A stretch of DNA of 64,000 nt from Leifsonia sp. SCN 70-46. Its GTDB lineage: Bacteria > Actinomycetota > Actinomycetes > Actinomycetales > Microbacteriaceae. The notes under the pieces are model-generated. The model had not been told where the DNA came from and did not search any database. It saw nothing but the letters and a program-made list of their open reading frames with translations. The position numbers and the translations under genes were made by a program. The DNA lies in assembly GCA_001725325.1 (NCBI GenBank), contig MEFY01000002.1, forward strand, positions 1,367,559-1,431,558, in the 5' to 3' direction. Of this stretch, positions 9,392 through 16,512 are shown in pieces (within the stretch, counting starts at the first letter, position 1; each line of letters opens with the position of its first letter).

Positions 9392-9658
9392 GTGGGTGAC
9401 GTGTTCAAGGCGCTCGCGGACCCGACGAGGCGGATCATCCTCGACGAGCTCGCACAGCGCGACGGCCAGTCGCTGTTCGAGCTGTGCTCGCGGCTCGTCA
9501 TGCAGCACGGCAGCACGTCCTCGCGCCAGGCGGTCTCGCAGCACCTCGCGGTGCTCGAGGATGCCGGGCTCGTGCTCTCGCGCCGCGAGGGCCGCACGAA
9601 GATCCACAGCCTGAACACCGAACCGCTGCGCGAGATCACCGAGCGCTGGCCCCTGTGA
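9392..9658 (+). CDS. ArsR family winged-helix regulator
   Basis: The 88-residue protein has the ArsR winged helix: FKALADPTRRIILDEL, recognition region SRQAVSQHLAVLEDAGLV and wing SRREGRTKIHSLN. No metal-binding cysteine motif is evident, so it is probably not a metal sensor. I chose GTG 9392 because the -10 element TATCGT ends 7 nt upstream. ATG 9386 is in frame but would lie between the -10 and the expected transcription start. The next gene is a VOC protein 10 nt downstream; ArsR-VOC pairs are common in actinobacteria. Confidence 0.85.
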   Translation: MGDVFKALADPTRRIILDELAQRDGQSLFELCSRLVMQHGSTSSRQAVSQHLAVLEDAGLVLSRREGRTKIHSLNTEPLREITERWPL

Positions 9659-9668
9659 GGAGACATCC

Positions 9669-10058
9669 ATGCCCCGCATCAACGTCACGAGCGTCATGGT
9701 CGACGACCAGGCGAAGGCCCTCTCCTTCTACACGGAGGTGCTGGGGTTCGTCGTGAAGAACGACATCCCGCTCGGCGAGTACCGCTGGCTCACGGTCGTG
9801 GGCGCGGCCGAGCCCGAGGGCGTCGAGCTGCTGCTCGAGCCGGACGCGCATCCCGCGGCGAAGGCGTTCAAGGCCGCGCTCGTCGAGGACGGCATGCCGT
9901 ACACGTCGTTCGCCGTCGACGACGTCGCGGCGACGGTCGCCGAGCTCGAGGGCAAGGGCGCGCGCGTCGTGCAGCCCGCCACCCCGATGGGCCCGGTCGT
10001 GACCGCCGTCATCGACGACACGTGCGGCAACCTCATCCAGCTCACCAGCCCGGCGTGA
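9669..10058 (+). CDS. VOC superfamily (glyoxalase/bleomycin-resistance-like) protein
   Basis: The 129-residue protein has the paired beta-alpha-beta-beta-beta modules of the vicinal-oxygen-chelate fold: it opens with INVTSVMVDDQAKALSFYTE, and its second module begins PYTSFAVDDVAATVAELE and ends DTCGNLIQLTSP. VOC proteins act as lyases, dioxygenases or binding proteins, and the substrate is unknown. GGAGACATCC precedes the ATG. The stop overlaps the GTG of the next gene (GTGA), so arsR, this gene and the YwqK-like gene form one operon. Confidence 0.87.
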   Translation: MPRINVTSVMVDDQAKALSFYTEVLGFVVKNDIPLGEYRWLTVVGAAEPEGVELLLEPDAHPAAKAFKAALVEDGMPYTSFAVDDVAATVAELEGKGARVVQPATPMGPVVTAVIDDTCGNLIQLTSPA

Positions 10059-10411
10059 TCCGCCGGGAGCAGCGGTTCGCCGACGGATCGCTGAGCGCCG
10101 TCGAGCACTTCGACGGCGAGGTGAAGTCGGGCGACGCCGAGTACTGGTACCGCAGCGGCCGGAAGAAGGCCGAGGGCCGGTTCGCCGACGGCCTGTTCAC
10201 GGGCACGTGGACGTGGTGGCGCGACAACGGCGAGCTGCTGCAGCAGGGCGCCTTCGTCGCCGGCGAGCAGCACGGGCTGTGGCGTCGCTGGCACGACACC
10301 GGCGCTCTCATGGACGAGGGCGAGTGGGTGCATGGCAAGCGCTCAGGCGAGTGGACGCACTACGACAAGCTCGGAGAGGTGCGGAGGGTGGTCACGCACC
10401 CCGCACGGTGA
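10055..10411 (+). CDS. MORN-repeat-like (YwqK family) protein
   Basis: The 118-residue protein is built of about four repeats of the MORN/YwqK type, with a core like DGxxxGxWxxWxxNG: RFADGLFTGTWTWWRDNG, then FVAGEQHGLWRRWHDTG, then WVHGKRSGEWTHYD. Some members are annotated as antitoxins, but no toxin gene is adjacent here. The start is GTG 10055, which overlaps the VOC stop, giving translational coupling. A longer form starting inside the VOC gene is less likely. The function is unknown. Confidence 0.75.
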   Translation: MIRREQRFADGSLSAVEHFDGEVKSGDAEYWYRSGRKKAEGRFADGLFTGTWTWWRDNGELLQQGAFVAGEQHGLWRRWHDTGALMDEGEWVHGKRSGEWTHYDKLGEVRRVVTHPAR

Positions 10412-10434
10412 TGGGGCTGGCGCTCGGCGGCTGA

Positions 10435-11478
10435 CTAGTGCGCGTGGCGGTGGTGCGCATCGGGGTAGTGCTCGTGGGCGTGCGTGATCGGCTCGTGCGT
10501 GTGCACGTGGCGATGCCGCGTCCCGGGCGGCACGGCGTGGTCGTGCTCGTGCCGATGGTGCTCGTCGTGCGTGTGCCAGTGGTCGTGAGTGATCGCTTCG
10601 TGGGTGTGCTCGTGCTCGTGGCGCTCCGTGAGGTGCAGCCACACGCCCACGGACATGAGCAGCCCTGCGGCGATGAGCGGAATCGTGAGCGGAGCCCCGA
10701 GCGCGAGCGCGAGCGCGGCGCCGAAGAACGGGGCGACCGAGAAGTAGGCGCCGGCGCGTGCGGTGCCGACGTGCCGCATCGCGACGATGAAGAGCACGAG
10801 GCTCACCCCGTAGGCGAAGAACCCCACGGCCATGGCCCCCGCGACGCTCCAGAGGGGCGGGAGCTGCGCGCCGAGCAGGAATGCGAGGGCGAGGTTCACT
10901 GGCCCCGCGACGCCGCCCTTGACCGCCGCGAGCCACGTCGCGTCCGTGAGAGAGATCTTGCGGGTGAGGTTGTTGTCGATGCCCCAGCACAGGCACGCGC
11001 CGAGCACCGCGACCGAGGGCCACACGGTGCCGAGCTCGGCGCCCGTGGGGATGCTCAGCACGACGGCCCCCGCGACTATCGCGAGCATGCCGAGCGCGAT
11101 GCGCCTGTCGACGTTCTCCTTGAACACGACCCACGCGAGCACGGCCGTGAAGACTCCCTCGGCGTTGAGCAGCAGCGAGGCGCCGGTCGCGGGCATGCCC
11201 GACAGGCCGAACATGAGGAGCACGGGCGCGAGGATGCCGCCGAACCCCACGGCGCCGACGAGCGGCAGCACCTCGTTCCGGGCGAGGCGCACGCGCCCGG
11301 GCCGCGTGACGAGCCGCCACAGCCAGAGGCCCAGGCCCGATCCGCAGTAGAGGAGTCCCGCGAGCATCCAGGGTCCCACCGATCCGAGCAGGATGCCCGC
11401 GAGCGGCGTGCCCGCGCCGAACAGCACCGCGGCGAGGATGCCCGCACGCGCCCCCGGGTTGCTGGACGCACGTGCCAT
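10435..11478 (-). CDS. DMT/EamA-type transporter with histidine-rich C-terminal tail
   Basis: The 347-residue protein has about ten TM helices in two EamA halves (for example ILAAVLFGAGTPLAGILLG and VGFFAYGVSLVLFIVAM). The last 60 residues are soluble and very rich in His, with two related blocks, HTHEAITHDHWHTH and HTHEPITHAHEHYPD. Such His-Asp-Glu tails bind Ni, Co or Zn in other proteins, so metal export or metal-gated transport is a reasonable inference. Classic DMT proteins lack this tail. A GGAGG site and a CAGAAT hexamer both precede ATG 11478. Confidence 0.85.
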   Translation of the reverse strand: MARASSNPGARAGILAAVLFGAGTPLAGILLGSVGPWMLAGLLYCGSGLGLWLWRLVTRPGRVRLARNEVLPLVGAVGFGGILAPVLLMFGLSGMPATGASLLLNAEGVFTAVLAWVVFKENVDRRIALGMLAIVAGAVVLSIPTGAELGTVWPSVAVLGACLCWGIDNNLTRKISLTDATWLAAVKGGVAGPVNLALAFLLGAQLPPLWSVAGAMAVGFFAYGVSLVLFIVAMRHVGTARAGAYFSVAPFFGAALALALGAPLTIPLIAAGLLMSVGVWLHLTERHEHEHTHEAITHDHWHTHDEHHRHEHDHAVPPGTRHRHVHTHEPITHAHEHYPDAHHRHAH

Positions 11479-11519
11479 CCTCCGATTCTGTCACGGCGCC
11501 TCATCGCTACGATCGGGGG

Positions 11520-11855
11520 ATGACCGAGCTCATCTTCTCCTTCGGCACGCTGCAGCTCGAGGCCGTGCAGCAGTCGCTGTTCGGCCGGTCGGTGCCCACG
11601 ACGCCCGACTCGATAGCGGGCTGGGTGGTGGGGGAGGTGCGCATCCTCGACCCCGAGGTCATCGCCGTGAGCGGCACCGACCTGCACCCGGGGCTGCTGC
11701 CCGGCACGGCGGACGACGTCGTGCCCGGCGCGATCCTCGAGGTCACCGAGGAGGAGCTCGCCGCGGCCGACCACTACGAGCGCGTGTCGTACCGGCGGGT
11801 CGGGGTCACGACGGTCTCGGGCCGCGAGGCCTGGGTGTACGTGCCGAAGGGCTAG
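11520..11855 (+). CDS. Gamma-glutamylcyclotransferase-like (AIG2/GGCT fold) protein
   Basis: The 111-residue protein matches the GGCT/AIG2-like fold: the N-terminal substrate loop is FSFGTLQ, and the likely catalytic Glu lies in ADHYERVSYRRV. Members cleave gamma-glutamyl amides or act on related small molecules. The substrate is uncertain. TACGAT at 11508-11513 ends 6 nt before ATG 11520 and there is no separate Shine-Dalgarno beyond the G-run, so it is probably leaderless. It ends tail-to-tail with arsR, sharing CTAG. Confidence 0.82.
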   Translation: MTELIFSFGTLQLEAVQQSLFGRSVPTTPDSIAGWVVGEVRILDPEVIAVSGTDLHPGLLPGTADDVVPGAILEVTEEELAAADHYERVSYRRVGVTTVSGREAWVYVPKG

Positions 11856-12187
11856 GCGGTCGCGGCCTTCGCCGCGGGCTTCGGGGCGCGCTTGCGCACC
11901 TCGCGCAGCACGATCTGCTCGGGGCACACCGTCGAGAGGAAGTCGCCGACCGAGAGGGCGAGCCTGTCGCTCACGAGCGAGTAGAGGATGCGGTTGGCAT
12001 CGCGACGCTCGGTCACGAGCCCGGCCTGGCGCAGCACGCCCAGGTGCCGCGAGATCGTCGGGCCCGACGAGGAGAAGCGCGCCGCGATCTCACCCGCGGC
12101 GAGCTCGCCGTCTTTGAGGTCTTGCAGGATCTGCCGGCGGGTCGGGTGCGCGAGTGCGGCGAAGATGTCGCTCGCCGTGTCTGTCAT
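11852..12187 (-). CDS. ArsR/SdpR-type winged-helix regulator
   Basis: The 111-residue repressor has the ArsR fold: DIFAALAHPTRRQILQDL, recognition helix GPTISRHLGVLRQAGLV and wing TERRDANRILYSLV. An Ala/Lys-rich tail ends the protein. A single Cys (TVCPEQ) lies near residue 87, and no metal-site pair is seen. TAAAGT lies 6 nt upstream of the ATG on the minus strand, so it is probably leaderless. It is divergent from an NAD(P)-binding protein, with palindromic sites between them. Confidence 0.87.
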   Translation of the reverse strand: MTDTASDIFAALAHPTRRQILQDLKDGELAAGEIAARFSSSGPTISRHLGVLRQAGLVTERRDANRILYSLVSDRLALSVGDFLSTVCPEQIVLREVRKRAPKPAAKAATA

Positions 12188-12259
12188 GTTTGCACTTTAG
12201 CACCGGAGCTAGATAGAGTCCGCTATATAGCAGATTAGCGAAATAGCGAAGGAGTAGGG
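12188..12259. promoter_or_regulatory. Divergent arsR / NAD(P)-binding gene control region
   Basis: In 72 bp this region holds the perfect palindrome GCTATATAGC (12222-12231). A wider pair CGCTA (12221-12225) and TAGCG (12236-12240) surrounds it, and TAGCGA is repeated at 12236 and 12244. These AT-rich sites are plausible operators for the ArsR protein encoded next door. AAGGAG at 12249-12254 serves ATG 12260. Confidence 0.55.
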
Positions 12260-13174
12260 ATGCGCGTCGCCATCACGGGAGGCACCGGGTTCGTCGGGCG
12301 GCACCTCGCCGAGCGCCTCGACGACCCGGTGGTGATCTCGCGCCGCACGGGCGTCTCGCTCGACGACGTGGACGCGCTCGCCGCCGCCTTCGCGGGCTGT
12401 GACGTCGTCGTGCACGCCGCGGGGATCAACCGCGAGATCGACGACCAGACGTTCGAGCGCGTGCACGTCGAGGGCACGCGCAACGTCGTGGCCGCCGCCC
12501 AGCGCGCGGGAGTCGGGCGCATCGTCATGGTGAGCTTCCTGCGCGCGCGGCCCGACTGCGGCTCGGGCTACCACGAGAGCAAGTGGGCGGCGGAGGAGAT
12601 GGTGAGGGGCTCGGGCATCCCGCACACCGTGCTCAAGGCGTCGATGATCTACGGGCACGGCGACCACATGGTCGACCACGTCACGCGCGCCGTGCGCACG
12701 TGGCCCGTGTTCGGCACCGTGGGGTTCCGGTCGCGCACCGTGCGTCCCATCCCCGTAGCCGACTTCGTCGACGTGCTCGTCGCCGCGGCCGAGGGCCGCG
12801 TCTCCGAGCCCACGGTGGCCGTCATGGGGGCGGAGGAGCTGCCCCTCGCCGTGGCGGTGCGCCGAGTCGCGCGGGTGGCCGGGCGGCGGCCGCTCTTCGT
12901 GCCGCTGCCCGTGTGGGCGATCCGCGTGCTCGCGCAGATCACGGAGTGGACGATGGTCGTCCCCCTCGTGGCCAAGGCGCAGGCGCAGATGCTCGCCGAG
13001 GGCGTGAGCGAGCCCGCGCCGTGGGCGCCCGAGCTGCCGTCGGAGCTGCGGCCGGCGCATCCTTTCAGCGAGCAGAGCATCCGCGAGGCGCTGCCGGTCG
13101 AGGGCCGTTTCGGGTGGCGGGACTTGCGCGTGTCACGAGCCTCGCGGCGGGCTCGCCCTGCCATCATCGGATAG
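12260..13174 (+). CDS. NAD(P)-binding atypical SDR / epimerase-like protein
   Basis: The 304-residue protein has an N-terminal Rossmann motif GGTGFVG (residues 7-13) and resembles NDUFA9/NmrA-like atypical short-chain dehydrogenases. A YHESK sequence near residue 108 matches the usual YxxxK catalytic pair. Later segments (KASMIYGHGDHMV, RPIPVADFVDVLV) are typical of this group. The function in bacteria is not defined; roles include redox sensing and quinone or lipid modification. AAGGAG gives a clear ribosome site. The divergent ArsR regulator probably controls it. Confidence 0.82.
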   Translation: MRVAITGGTGFVGRHLAERLDDPVVISRRTGVSLDDVDALAAAFAGCDVVVHAAGINREIDDQTFERVHVEGTRNVVAAAQRAGVGRIVMVSFLRARPDCGSGYHESKWAAEEMVRGSGIPHTVLKASMIYGHGDHMVDHVTRAVRTWPVFGTVGFRSRTVRPIPVADFVDVLVAAAEGRVSEPTVAVMGAEELPLAVAVRRVARVAGRRPLFVPLPVWAIRVLAQITEWTMVVPLVAKAQAQMLAEGVSEPAPWAPELPSELRPAHPFSEQSIREALPVEGRFGWRDLRVSRASRRARPAIIG

Positions 13175-13208
13175 TTCGACCTTCGTACTAGAACTCACCC
13201 GAGGAGCC

Positions 13209-13652
13209 ATGAACACGAAAGTCAAGGACGAGGCGGCCCGACGCCTCTCGACCGGGGTCATCGACCTCATCAGGGTCATCGAGCAGCTGCGTCGCGAGTC
13301 GGCAGCCCGACAGGGATTCTCCGATCTCGAGTTCCGAGTGCTGATCCGCATCGCGACGCTCGGCACGGCGAGCCCGGAGGAGGTCGCGCGCGAGCGAGGG
13401 CTGTCCGGCGCGGACGTCCAGGTGGAGATCGACGACCTGGTCGACTCGGGCTACGTCGTGCGCACGAAGGACGGCACCTACGCGGCGACGCCCGCGGGCG
13501 AGAAGATCGCCCGGGCCGCTGTGGACGGGCTCACCTCCACCGTCGCCGCGGCCCTCGGCCCGGCGTCGGACGACGAGGCCCAGCAGCTCGTGCTCCTCGT
13601 CGACCTCACGACGCGCATGTTGAGCCAGAGCCTCGAGGGCTCGGGCTCCTAG
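13209..13652 (+). CDS. MarR-like winged-helix regulator
   Basis: The 147-residue protein is helical at the N-terminus, followed by a winged helix (FSDLEFRVLIRIATLG, then PEEVARERGLSGADVQVEIDDL, wing VVRTKDGTYAATPAG) and a C-terminal dimer helix. This is the MarR layout, although similarity is modest. GAGGAG precedes ATG 13209. Its target is not obvious, since the following VOC gene is convergent and has its own MarR. It ends tail-to-tail with that VOC gene, sharing CTAG. Confidence 0.7.
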   Translation: MNTKVKDEAARRLSTGVIDLIRVIEQLRRESAARQGFSDLEFRVLIRIATLGTASPEEVARERGLSGADVQVEIDDLVDSGYVVRTKDGTYAATPAGEKIARAAVDGLTSTVAAALGPASDDEAQQLVLLVDLTTRMLSQSLEGSGS

Positions 13653-14020
13653 GCCGCGGTCGCGCGGTCGTGCACGGTGACGGCGTAGCCGTCGAGGTCC
13701 TGGAACACGAACGTCGTGCCGAAGGGCCCCTCGAAGGGCTCCTGCAGGATGACCGCGCCCGCGGCCGCGAGGGTCGAGTGCAGGGCTCCCGCCTCGGGGT
13801 CGTGGAACCACAGCGCGACGCCGAGTCCGAGCGGGCCGGCCTCGAGGTCGACGCCCGGCGCGGGGTCGCGCACGGCGAAAGCGGGGGTGGTGGCGAACAC
13901 CACGGCGTGCGGCGGCGAGAAGGGCGCGCGGGCGAGGCCGACGACATCCTCGTAGAAGGCTGCGGCCTTCTCGAGGTCGCGCACCTGCAGGGCGATGAAG
14001 TCGGGTCCGAGTGCGGTCAT
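13649..14020 (-). CDS. VOC superfamily protein
   Basis: The 123-residue protein has the VOC fold: opening DFIALQVRDLEKAAAFYED, second half LGLGVALWFHDPEAG and closing GTTFVFQDLDGYAVTVHD. Its substrate is unknown, possibly a toxic electrophile or antibiotic. AGGAGC lies about 5 nt before ATG 14020. It is divergent from a MarR gene with two well-formed operators between them, so its expression is probably induced by a small-molecule ligand of that MarR. Confidence 0.85.
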   Translation of the reverse strand: MTALGPDFIALQVRDLEKAAAFYEDVVGLARAPFSPPHAVVFATTPAFAVRDPAPGVDLEAGPLGLGVALWFHDPEAGALHSTLAAAGAVILQEPFEGPFGTTFVFQDLDGYAVTVHDRATAA

Positions 14021-14030
14021 GATTGCTCCT

Positions 14031-14073
14031 ATGTCAGTTTTCTTACATGAAGAGTATGTCAGAATACTGACAT
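14031..14073. promoter_or_regulatory. Two MarR operators, 25 bp apart
   Basis: Site 2 is ATGTCAG-AATA-CTGACAT at 14056-14073, a perfect inverted repeat with 7-bp arms that includes the start codon of marR. Site 1 is ATGTCAG-TTTT-CTTACAT at 14031-14048, the same layout with one mismatch. The centres are 25 bp apart. They fill nearly the whole 51-bp gap between the VOC gene and the MarR gene, so both genes are probably repressed. Confidence 0.75.
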
Positions 14074-14497
14074 GAGCAACCATGCGCCGCAGATCGGATA
14101 CACGCTCAAGCAGGCCCAGTCGCTCCTCAGGGTGCGGATGGAGGAAGCCCTCAAACCCCTCGGCCTCACGGTGTCGCACTACTCCACCCTGCACAGCCTC
14201 CGCCGCGAGCCCGGGATCTCGGCGGCCGCGCTCGCGCGCGGCACGTTCATGACCCGCCAGTCGATGAGCACCCTGCTCGAGCAGCTGCTCGACCGCGGTC
14301 TCGTCGCCCGCCCCGACCGCCCCGACGCGGGACGCGCCCTGCCGACGGTGCTGACCCCGGCCGGTGCCGAGGCCCTCGACGCGGCTCAGGAGCTCGTCGA
14401 CCGGGTGGAGCAGAGGATGCTCGCGGGCCTCGGTGCCGACGAGCGGGACGCGCTCGCGCGCGGACTCGCGGCGTGCGTGGCGGGGCTTGAGGGTTAG
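14072..14497 (+). CDS. MarR family transcriptional regulator
   Basis: The 141-residue protein is a standard MarR: N-terminal helices (GYTLKQAQSLLRVRMEEAL), winged helix GISAAALARGTFMTRQSMST, wing VARPDRPDAGRALPTVLT and a C-terminal dimerisation helix. The ATG lies inside the right-hand operator half-site and there is no room for a Shine-Dalgarno. The message is therefore probably leaderless and repression is at initiation. It is divergent from the VOC gene that it most likely controls. Confidence 0.9.
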   Translation: MSNHAPQIGYTLKQAQSLLRVRMEEALKPLGLTVSHYSTLHSLRREPGISAAALARGTFMTRQSMSTLLEQLLDRGLVARPDRPDAGRALPTVLTPAGAEALDAAQELVDRVEQRMLAGLGADERDALARGLAACVAGLEG

Positions 14498-14559
14498 GTA
14501 CGGGCGATCCGATCGAACCGCGATAGTCGGGTCAGAAGCGTCGTGGGCGAGGAGGCTGG

Positions 14560-15444
14560 ATGTCGAAAGGGGACACCGTGATCGCTGGTCTCAACCGGCT
14601 CGTCGACCTCGTCGAGGGCGACCTCGCCGAAGAGGTCGACGTCGTCGCACTGGCGTCGAGTCTCGGCACCACCGAGTACCACCTCCGACGGATGTTCTCG
14701 TCGTTGGCGGGCATGCCGCTCTCGGAGTATGTCCGTAGGCGCCGGATGTCCGTCGCCGCGGCAGACATCCTCGGCGAGGAGGATCTTCTGGGCATCGCGG
14801 TGCGATACGGCTACGGGTCGACCGAGGCATTCGGCCGTGCGTTCCGAGCCGTGCACGGCGCCAGCCCGAGCGACGTCCGGCGGAACGGTGGACCCCTTCG
14901 CACACAACCGCAGCTCAGGTTCCGCCTGACCGTAGAAGGGAGCAGTCCCATGGACACCCGCATCGCACATCAGCCCGCATTCCGGCTCGTCGGGCACTCG
15001 GCCCGAGTGCCGCTCATCCACGAGGGCGTCAACCCGCACATCCAAGCCCTGATCGCCTCGCTGCCCCCGGAGGCGCACGGTCGCCTCAAGGATCTCAGCA
15101 ACACGGAACCGGCCGGCCTGCTCCAGGTGAGCGCCGACGTCGACCCGGACTACGTCGAGGGCAGCGAGCTCACGTACCTGCACGGCGTCGCGATCAGCGG
15201 AGACGCCGAAGCGCCGGGCGATCTCGACGTCATCGACGTGCCCGCCGGCGAGTGGGCGGTGTTCCGCACCGCGGGGCCCTACCCCGCGGCGCTGCAGCAG
15301 ACCTGGGCGGCGACGGCCACCGACTGGTTCCCGTCCAACCCCTGGCGACTTCGACCGGGGCCCTCGATCGTCGCCGTGCTCGATCGAGCCGACGACTTCA
15401 GCTCGGCGACGACCGAGCTGTGGCTCCCGGTCGAGCGGCAGTGA
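14560..15444 (+). CDS. AraC-type HTH regulator with GyrI-like effector domain
   Basis: The 294-residue protein joins an N-terminal AraC double helix-turn-helix (about residues 8-110, with YHLRRMFSSLAGMPLSEYV and YGYGSTEAFGRAFRAVHG) to a C-terminal GyrI/SOUL-like ligand-binding domain (from about residue 127, RIAHQPAFRLVGHSARVP). This order is that of Rob/BmrR-like multidrug or stress regulators. ATG 14560 is the first in-frame start; GTG 14578 is an alternative. The stop codon overlaps by one base the 3' end of tRNA-Thr on the other strand. Confidence 0.87.
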   Translation: MSKGDTVIAGLNRLVDLVEGDLAEEVDVVALASSLGTTEYHLRRMFSSLAGMPLSEYVRRRRMSVAAADILGEEDLLGIAVRYGYGSTEAFGRAFRAVHGASPSDVRRNGGPLRTQPQLRFRLTVEGSSPMDTRIAHQPAFRLVGHSARVPLIHEGVNPHIQALIASLPPEAHGRLKDLSNTEPAGLLQVSADVDPDYVEGSELTYLHGVAISGDAEAPGDLDVIDVPAGEWAVFRTAGPYPAALQQTWAATATDWFPSNPWRLRPGPSIVAVLDRADDFSSATTELWLPVERQ

Positions 15445-15517
15445 GCCCCTTGTCGGATTCGAACCGACGACCCCCGCTTTACAAGAGCGGTGCTCTGGCC
15501 AACTGAGCTAAAGAGGC
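15444..15517 (-). tRNA. tRNA-Thr (anticodon TGT)
   Basis: Read on the minus strand, a complete cloverleaf is present. The acceptor arm GCCTCTT pairs with AAGGGGC, followed by discriminator T. The D-arm contains TAGCTCAGTTGG. The anticodon stem and loop carries CTTGTAA, with the TGT anticodon at 15483-15481, and the T-arm has GGTTCGAATCC. No CCA is encoded. The discriminator base coincides with the last base of the convergent AraC-type gene. Confidence 0.97.
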
Positions 15518-15558
15518 GTGCGTCACGACGCGACCCCAACTTTACCTAGACTCGGCGG

Positions 15559-16512
15559 GTGAGTCATTCCCGCGCGGCCGTCGCGCTCGCCGTCGCCGGA
15601 ACCGTGGTGTGCGGGGCGCTCGTCGCCACGCAGTCCCGCATCAACGGGGAGCTGGGGCACGAGCTCGGCGACGGGTATCTCGCGGCCTTCATCTCGTTCG
15701 GGTCGGGCTTCGTCATCATGGCGATCATCGCGCTCGTGCATCCTTCGACCCGCCGCGGGGTCGCGTCGATCGTGCGCTCGGTGCGCGTGCGCGAGATGCC
15801 GTGGTGGTACACGGTCGGCGGCGCCGCGGGCGCGCTGTTCGTGCTCGCGCAGGGGCTCACGGCCGCGCTCCTGGGCGTCGCGCTGTTCACGGTCGCGACC
15901 GTCACCGGACAGACCCTGAGCGGCATGCTCGTCGACCGGCGCGGACTCGGCACGATGGCTCCCAAGCCCGTGACGGTGTTCCGGCTCGTGGGCGCGATCC
16001 TCGCCGTGGTCGCCGTGATCGTGGCCGTGTCGCCGCAGGTGCAGGGCGGCATCGCGCCGTGGGTGCTCATCCTCCCGCTCGCCGCGGGGCTCGGGCTCGG
16101 CTGGCAGCAGGCCGTCAACGGGCAGATCCGCCAGGCGTCGACGCCGCTCACGGCGACGTTCTTCAACTTCCTCGTGGGCGCGGCGGTGCTCGGGGTCATC
16201 CTGCTCGTCCACGCGCTCGTCACCGGCCTGCCCGCGCAGCTCACCGGCAGCCCGTGGCTGTACGTGGGCGGTGCCGTCGGCATCATCTTCGTGGCGGGCT
16301 ACGCCATCACGGTGCGCTTCACGGGCGTGCTGCTGCTCGGCCTCTCCGCGATCGCCGGCCAGCTCGTGGCGTCACTCGTGTTCGACCTCGTGCTGCCCGT
16401 GGCGGGGCATCCGGTCGCCCTCGCGACGGTCATCGGCACCGTCGCGACCTTCGTCGCGGTCGGCATCGCCGCGATCCCGCCTAGAGCGACGTCAGGTGCT
16501 TCTCGAGGTTGA
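15559..16512 (+). CDS. DMT family transporter, YdcZ/DUF606 type
   Basis: The 317-residue protein has about ten hydrophobic helices arranged as two YdcZ repeats. The first begins ALVATQSRINGELG and the second LGWQQAVNGQIRQAS. Both carry the Gln-Asn-Gly-type motif typical of the family. The substrate is unknown. TAGACT at 15547-15552 lies 6 nt before GTG 15559, so the message is probably leaderless. The C-terminal 32 bp overlap the convergent nitroreductase gene. Confidence 0.85.
   Translation: MSHSRAAVALAVAGTVVCGALVATQSRINGELGHELGDGYLAAFISFGSGFVIMAIIALVHPSTRRGVASIVRSVRVREMPWWYTVGGAAGALFVLAQGLTAALLGVALFTVATVTGQTLSGMLVDRRGLGTMAPKPVTVFRLVGAILAVVAVIVAVSPQVQGGIAPWVLILPLAAGLGLGWQQAVNGQIRQASTPLTATFFNFLVGAAVLGVILLVHALVTGLPAQLTGSPWLYVGGAVGIIFVAGYAITVRFTGVLLLGLSAIAGQLVASLVFDLVLPVAGHPVALATVIGTVATFVAVGIAAIPPRATSGASRG

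Noticed and set aside
10055-10411. Toxin-antitoxin pair based on the YwqK annotation
   Set aside because: No toxin-like small gene lies next to it; the neighbours are a VOC protein and a DMT transporter.
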